8,449 nt of DNA from Pseudomonadota bacterium (GTDB lineage Bacteria; Myxococcota_A; UBA796; SXON01). The notes beneath the pieces were generated by a model. That model did no database searches. It worked only from the letters and a program-made list of their open reading frames with translations, and was not told the origin of the DNA. The position numbers were made by a program, and so were the translations under genes. Positions 7,346 to 8,449 of the stretch are shown piece by piece; position 1 is the first letter of the stretch; each line of letters opens with the position of its first letter. The DNA is taken from contig SXOM01000433.1 in the NCBI GenBank assembly GCA_005776735.1, forward strand, positions 1 to 8,449, given 5' to 3'.

Positions 7346-7346
7346 G
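7343..7346. promoter_or_regulatory. Overlapping divergent start codons
   Basis: The tetramer CATG holds the ATG of the rightward SurA-N-like gene (7344-7346) and, on the other strand, the ATG of the ABC ATPase (7345-7343). There is no intergenic space, so any promoter of either gene must lie inside the other coding region, or the rightward gene starts at GTG 7371. I see no convincing -35/-10 pair. Confidence 0.55.
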
Positions 7347-7889
7347 GCGGCGGGGGTTAACCCAGGCGGCGTGCTCGTGTTCTTCTGCGCCGCCTTCGCC
7401 GCCGAACCGCTCGACCGCGTCCTGTTCGTGGTCGGCGAGCGGGTGGTCACCCGGAGCGACGTCGCGTTCGAGACGTTCTTCGACGCCCACGACGCCTCCC
7501 CGGTGCCGGCCTTCGAGGCCGCCGGCCCGGTCGACGAGCGGCTGCGCGACATCGCGGTCATCCGCCAGCTCGCCGGCGACATCTCGGTCTTCCAGCCGAG
7601 CGCCGCCGACGTGCGCACCCGCGCCGACGCGTTTCTTGCCCACTGGCCGCGCGCCGACGACGGGCTGGCCGCCCTGCGCGCCTGGGGCCTGGACGAGTCG
7701 GGCTTCTTGGGCCTCGTCTACAGCCGCCTGGTGGTCGAACGCTGCGTGCGTCGCAGCGTGCCCCTCCCCGCCGATCTCACCGACACCGCCGCGCTCGTTG
7801 CGTGGTCGGCGCGCTACGACGCGTGGGTGGCCGAGGTCCGGGGCCGCACCAGCCTGCGCGACCTGAGGGAGCTCGATGTCGGTCCGTGA
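7344..7889 (+). CDS. SurA N-terminal-like exported protein without PPIase domain
   Basis: 181 residues from ATG at 7344, with GGAG at 7331-7334 nine bases upstream; a GTG at 7371 is an alternative start. Residues 10-20 are hydrophobic and followed by EPLDRV, so it probably has a signal peptide cleaved after AFAA, though the n-region has no basic residue. The mature start DRVLFVVGERVVTRSDV matches the 'VVNxxVITxSDV' opening of SurA/PpiC-type chaperones. The helical remainder carries GLDESGFLGLVYSRLVVERCV at 115-135, like the SurA N-domain. No parvulin domain follows, so it would be a chaperone-like domain alone; partner and role are unknown. It overlaps rimI by 14 nt and diverges from the ABC operon. 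Confidence 0.72.
   Translation: MAAGVNPGGVLVFFCAAFAAEPLDRVLFVVGERVVTRSDVAFETFFDAHDASPVPAFEAAGPVDERLRDIAVIRQLAGDISVFQPSAADVRTRADAFLAHWPRADDGLAALRAWGLDESGFLGLVYSRLVVERCVRRSVPLPADLTDTAALVAWSARYDAWVAEVRGRTSLRDLRELDVGP
7354..7363. promoter_or_regulatory. GGGTTAACCC palindrome beside divergent starts
   Basis: A perfect 10-bp palindrome with an AT centre stands out in GC-rich sequence, 9 nt upstream of the ATPase ATG and just upstream of the alternative GTG (7371) of the rightward gene. It is placed where an operator for both directions could be. A single copy of 10 bp could also be chance. Confidence 0.25.
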
Positions 7890-8304
7890 CGTACACGCCG
7901 GCGACCTCGACCGGCTCGTCGCCCTGCAGGAGGCCTGTTTCCACGGCGAAGCGTGGACCCGCGGCATGCTGGCCGAGGAGCTCGGCCGGCCGGGCGGGAT
8001 CTTCCTGGGCATCGGCGCGCCGCTCGACGGATTCGCGTGCGCGTGGGCGGTGCTCGACGAGCTGCACCTGCTCCAGATCGCGGTGGCGCCCGACGCGCAG
8101 CGGCGCGGGCTCGCGAGCACGCTGCACGCCGCCTTGCTCGTCGCGGCGCGCCCGCACGCGTCGGCGGGCTGGCTCGAGGTCCGGGCCGACAACGCGCCCG
8201 CCATCGCGTTCTACGAGCACCACGGTTGGCGACGGATCGGCGTACGTCCTCGGTACTACGCCAACGGCGCCGACGCCTGGGTGTACCGCCGCCAGCCCTT
8301 GTAG
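7876..8304 (+). CDS. rimI: GNAT acetyltransferase, RimI-like
   Basis: 142 residues, ATG at 7876 to TAG at 8302-8304, close to the usual length of RimI. The acetyl-CoA pyrophosphate loop is seen at QRRGLAS (75-81). The RimI-type stretch LEVRADNAPAIAFYEHHGW (100-118) contains Glu101 at the proposed catalytic base position and the conserved FYE, followed by RIGVRPRYY. Such proteins acetylate the N-terminal alanine of ribosomal protein S18; other GNATs with different targets share these motifs, so the specific substrate is inferred. It begins inside the end of the SurA-N-like gene, indicating coupled expression. Confidence 0.85.
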   Translation: MSVRDVHAGDLDRLVALQEACFHGEAWTRGMLAEELGRPGGIFLGIGAPLDGFACAWAVLDELHLLQIAVAPDAQRRGLASTLHAALLVAARPHASAGWLEVRADNAPAIAFYEHHGWRRIGVRPRYYANGADAWVYRRQPL

Positions 8305-8317
8305 GCCCGGTGGGGCC
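8304..8317 (+). terminator. Small hairpin after rimI
   Basis: GGCCC-GGTG-GGGCC gives a 5-bp GC stem with a 4-nt loop starting at the last base of the rimI stop. There is no T run after it, so it is at best a weak terminator and may be chance. Confidence 0.2.
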
Positions 8318-8449
8318 GACGCGCCGCCGGCCGCCGGGATGCAGGCCGCCCGCGAGACGCTGCTCGCCATCGGCGCGGTCGACGACACCGGAGCGGTCAC
8401 CGACCGCGGCCGGGCCATCGCCCGGGTGCCGGCCGACCCGCGCCTGCGC
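8318..8449 (+). pseudogene. HrpA/HrpB-like helicase fragment, N-terminal part absent
   Basis: The frame through ATG 8339 encodes ADAPPAAGMQAARETL, then LAIGAVDDTGAVTDRGRAI and ARVPADPRLR, and continues past the window end. DEAH helicases of the HrpA/HrpB type have this pattern (APP..., LxxLGALDxxGxLTxxGRxxAxLPxDPRL) in the helicase-associated domain after the two RecA domains. Here the similarity begins directly after the rimI stop. The several hundred residues expected upstream are absent, and that space holds intact rimI. It may be a 5'-deleted remnant, a rearrangement joint or an assembly joint near a contig end. A short gene starting at ATG 8339 is possible but would lack the ATPase motor. 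Confidence 0.55.

Noticed and set aside
7346..7618. N-terminal extension of the ABC ATPase
   Set aside because: It is Ser/Thr/Arg-rich without homology and lies antisense to the SurA-N-like gene; ABC domains begin as seen at 7345.
1..8449. CRISPR arrays, insertion sequences, tRNA or rRNA genes
   Set aside because: I saw no regularly spaced repeats, transposase motifs, terminal inverted repeats or tRNA-like cloverleaf. Nearly all the space is protein-coding.

Overview
The window is GC-rich, densely coding bacterial DNA, about 70% GC by eye. The extreme G/C third-position bias, a GldA/F/G-type transporter operon and a multiheme cytochrome selenoprotein suggest a deltaproteobacterium or myxobacterium-like organism (Myxococcota or a relative). 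That placement is an inference, because no marker gene here fixes the taxonomy.

Layout: (1) 1-1059 (+) is the 3' part of aspS, cut by the window edge. (2) 1060-1184 is a short convergent gap. (3) 1185-7345 (-) is one tightly packed five-gene operon. In transcription order it holds an ABC ATPase, an ABC-2 permease, a GldG-like auxiliary protein, a DUF4340 protein and a lipoprotein with a UshA-like head and a tetraheme cytochrome tail. Junctions are a 4-nt overlap, a 10-nt overlap, a 2-nt gap and a 4-nt overlap, so translational coupling is likely throughout. (4) 7344-8304 (+) is a divergent pair: a SurA-N-like exported protein overlapping a rimI-like acetyltransferase by 14 nt. (5) From about 8318 to the window end is a stretch resembling the C-terminal part of an HrpA/HrpB-type helicase, with no visible N-terminal part.

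Main discovery: the last operon gene is interrupted by an in-frame TGA at 2556-2558, exactly where this family's EPCGC motif has its second cysteine. The frame is open on both sides: a lipoprotein signal before it, the rest of the UshA-like domain and four CxxCH heme motifs after it. Just downstream of the UGA, the RNA can fold into a small hairpin with loop GGUCU. The hexamer GGUCUG lies at +19 to +24 after the UGA, the same sequence and spacing I recall for the Escherichia coli fdhF SECIS. I therefore annotate one 500-residue selenoprotein with Sec44, not a 433-residue truncated ORF. Ordinary gene calling would lose the start, the signal peptide and the selenocysteine.

How the genes may work together: the ATPase, permease, GldG-like and DUF4340 proteins form a recognised kind of envelope ABC system. 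The coupled selenocysteine/heme lipoprotein suggests an extracytoplasmic redox function attached to it. Substrate and reaction are unknown. Selenocysteine and cytochrome c maturation genes are not in this window and must be elsewhere in the genome.
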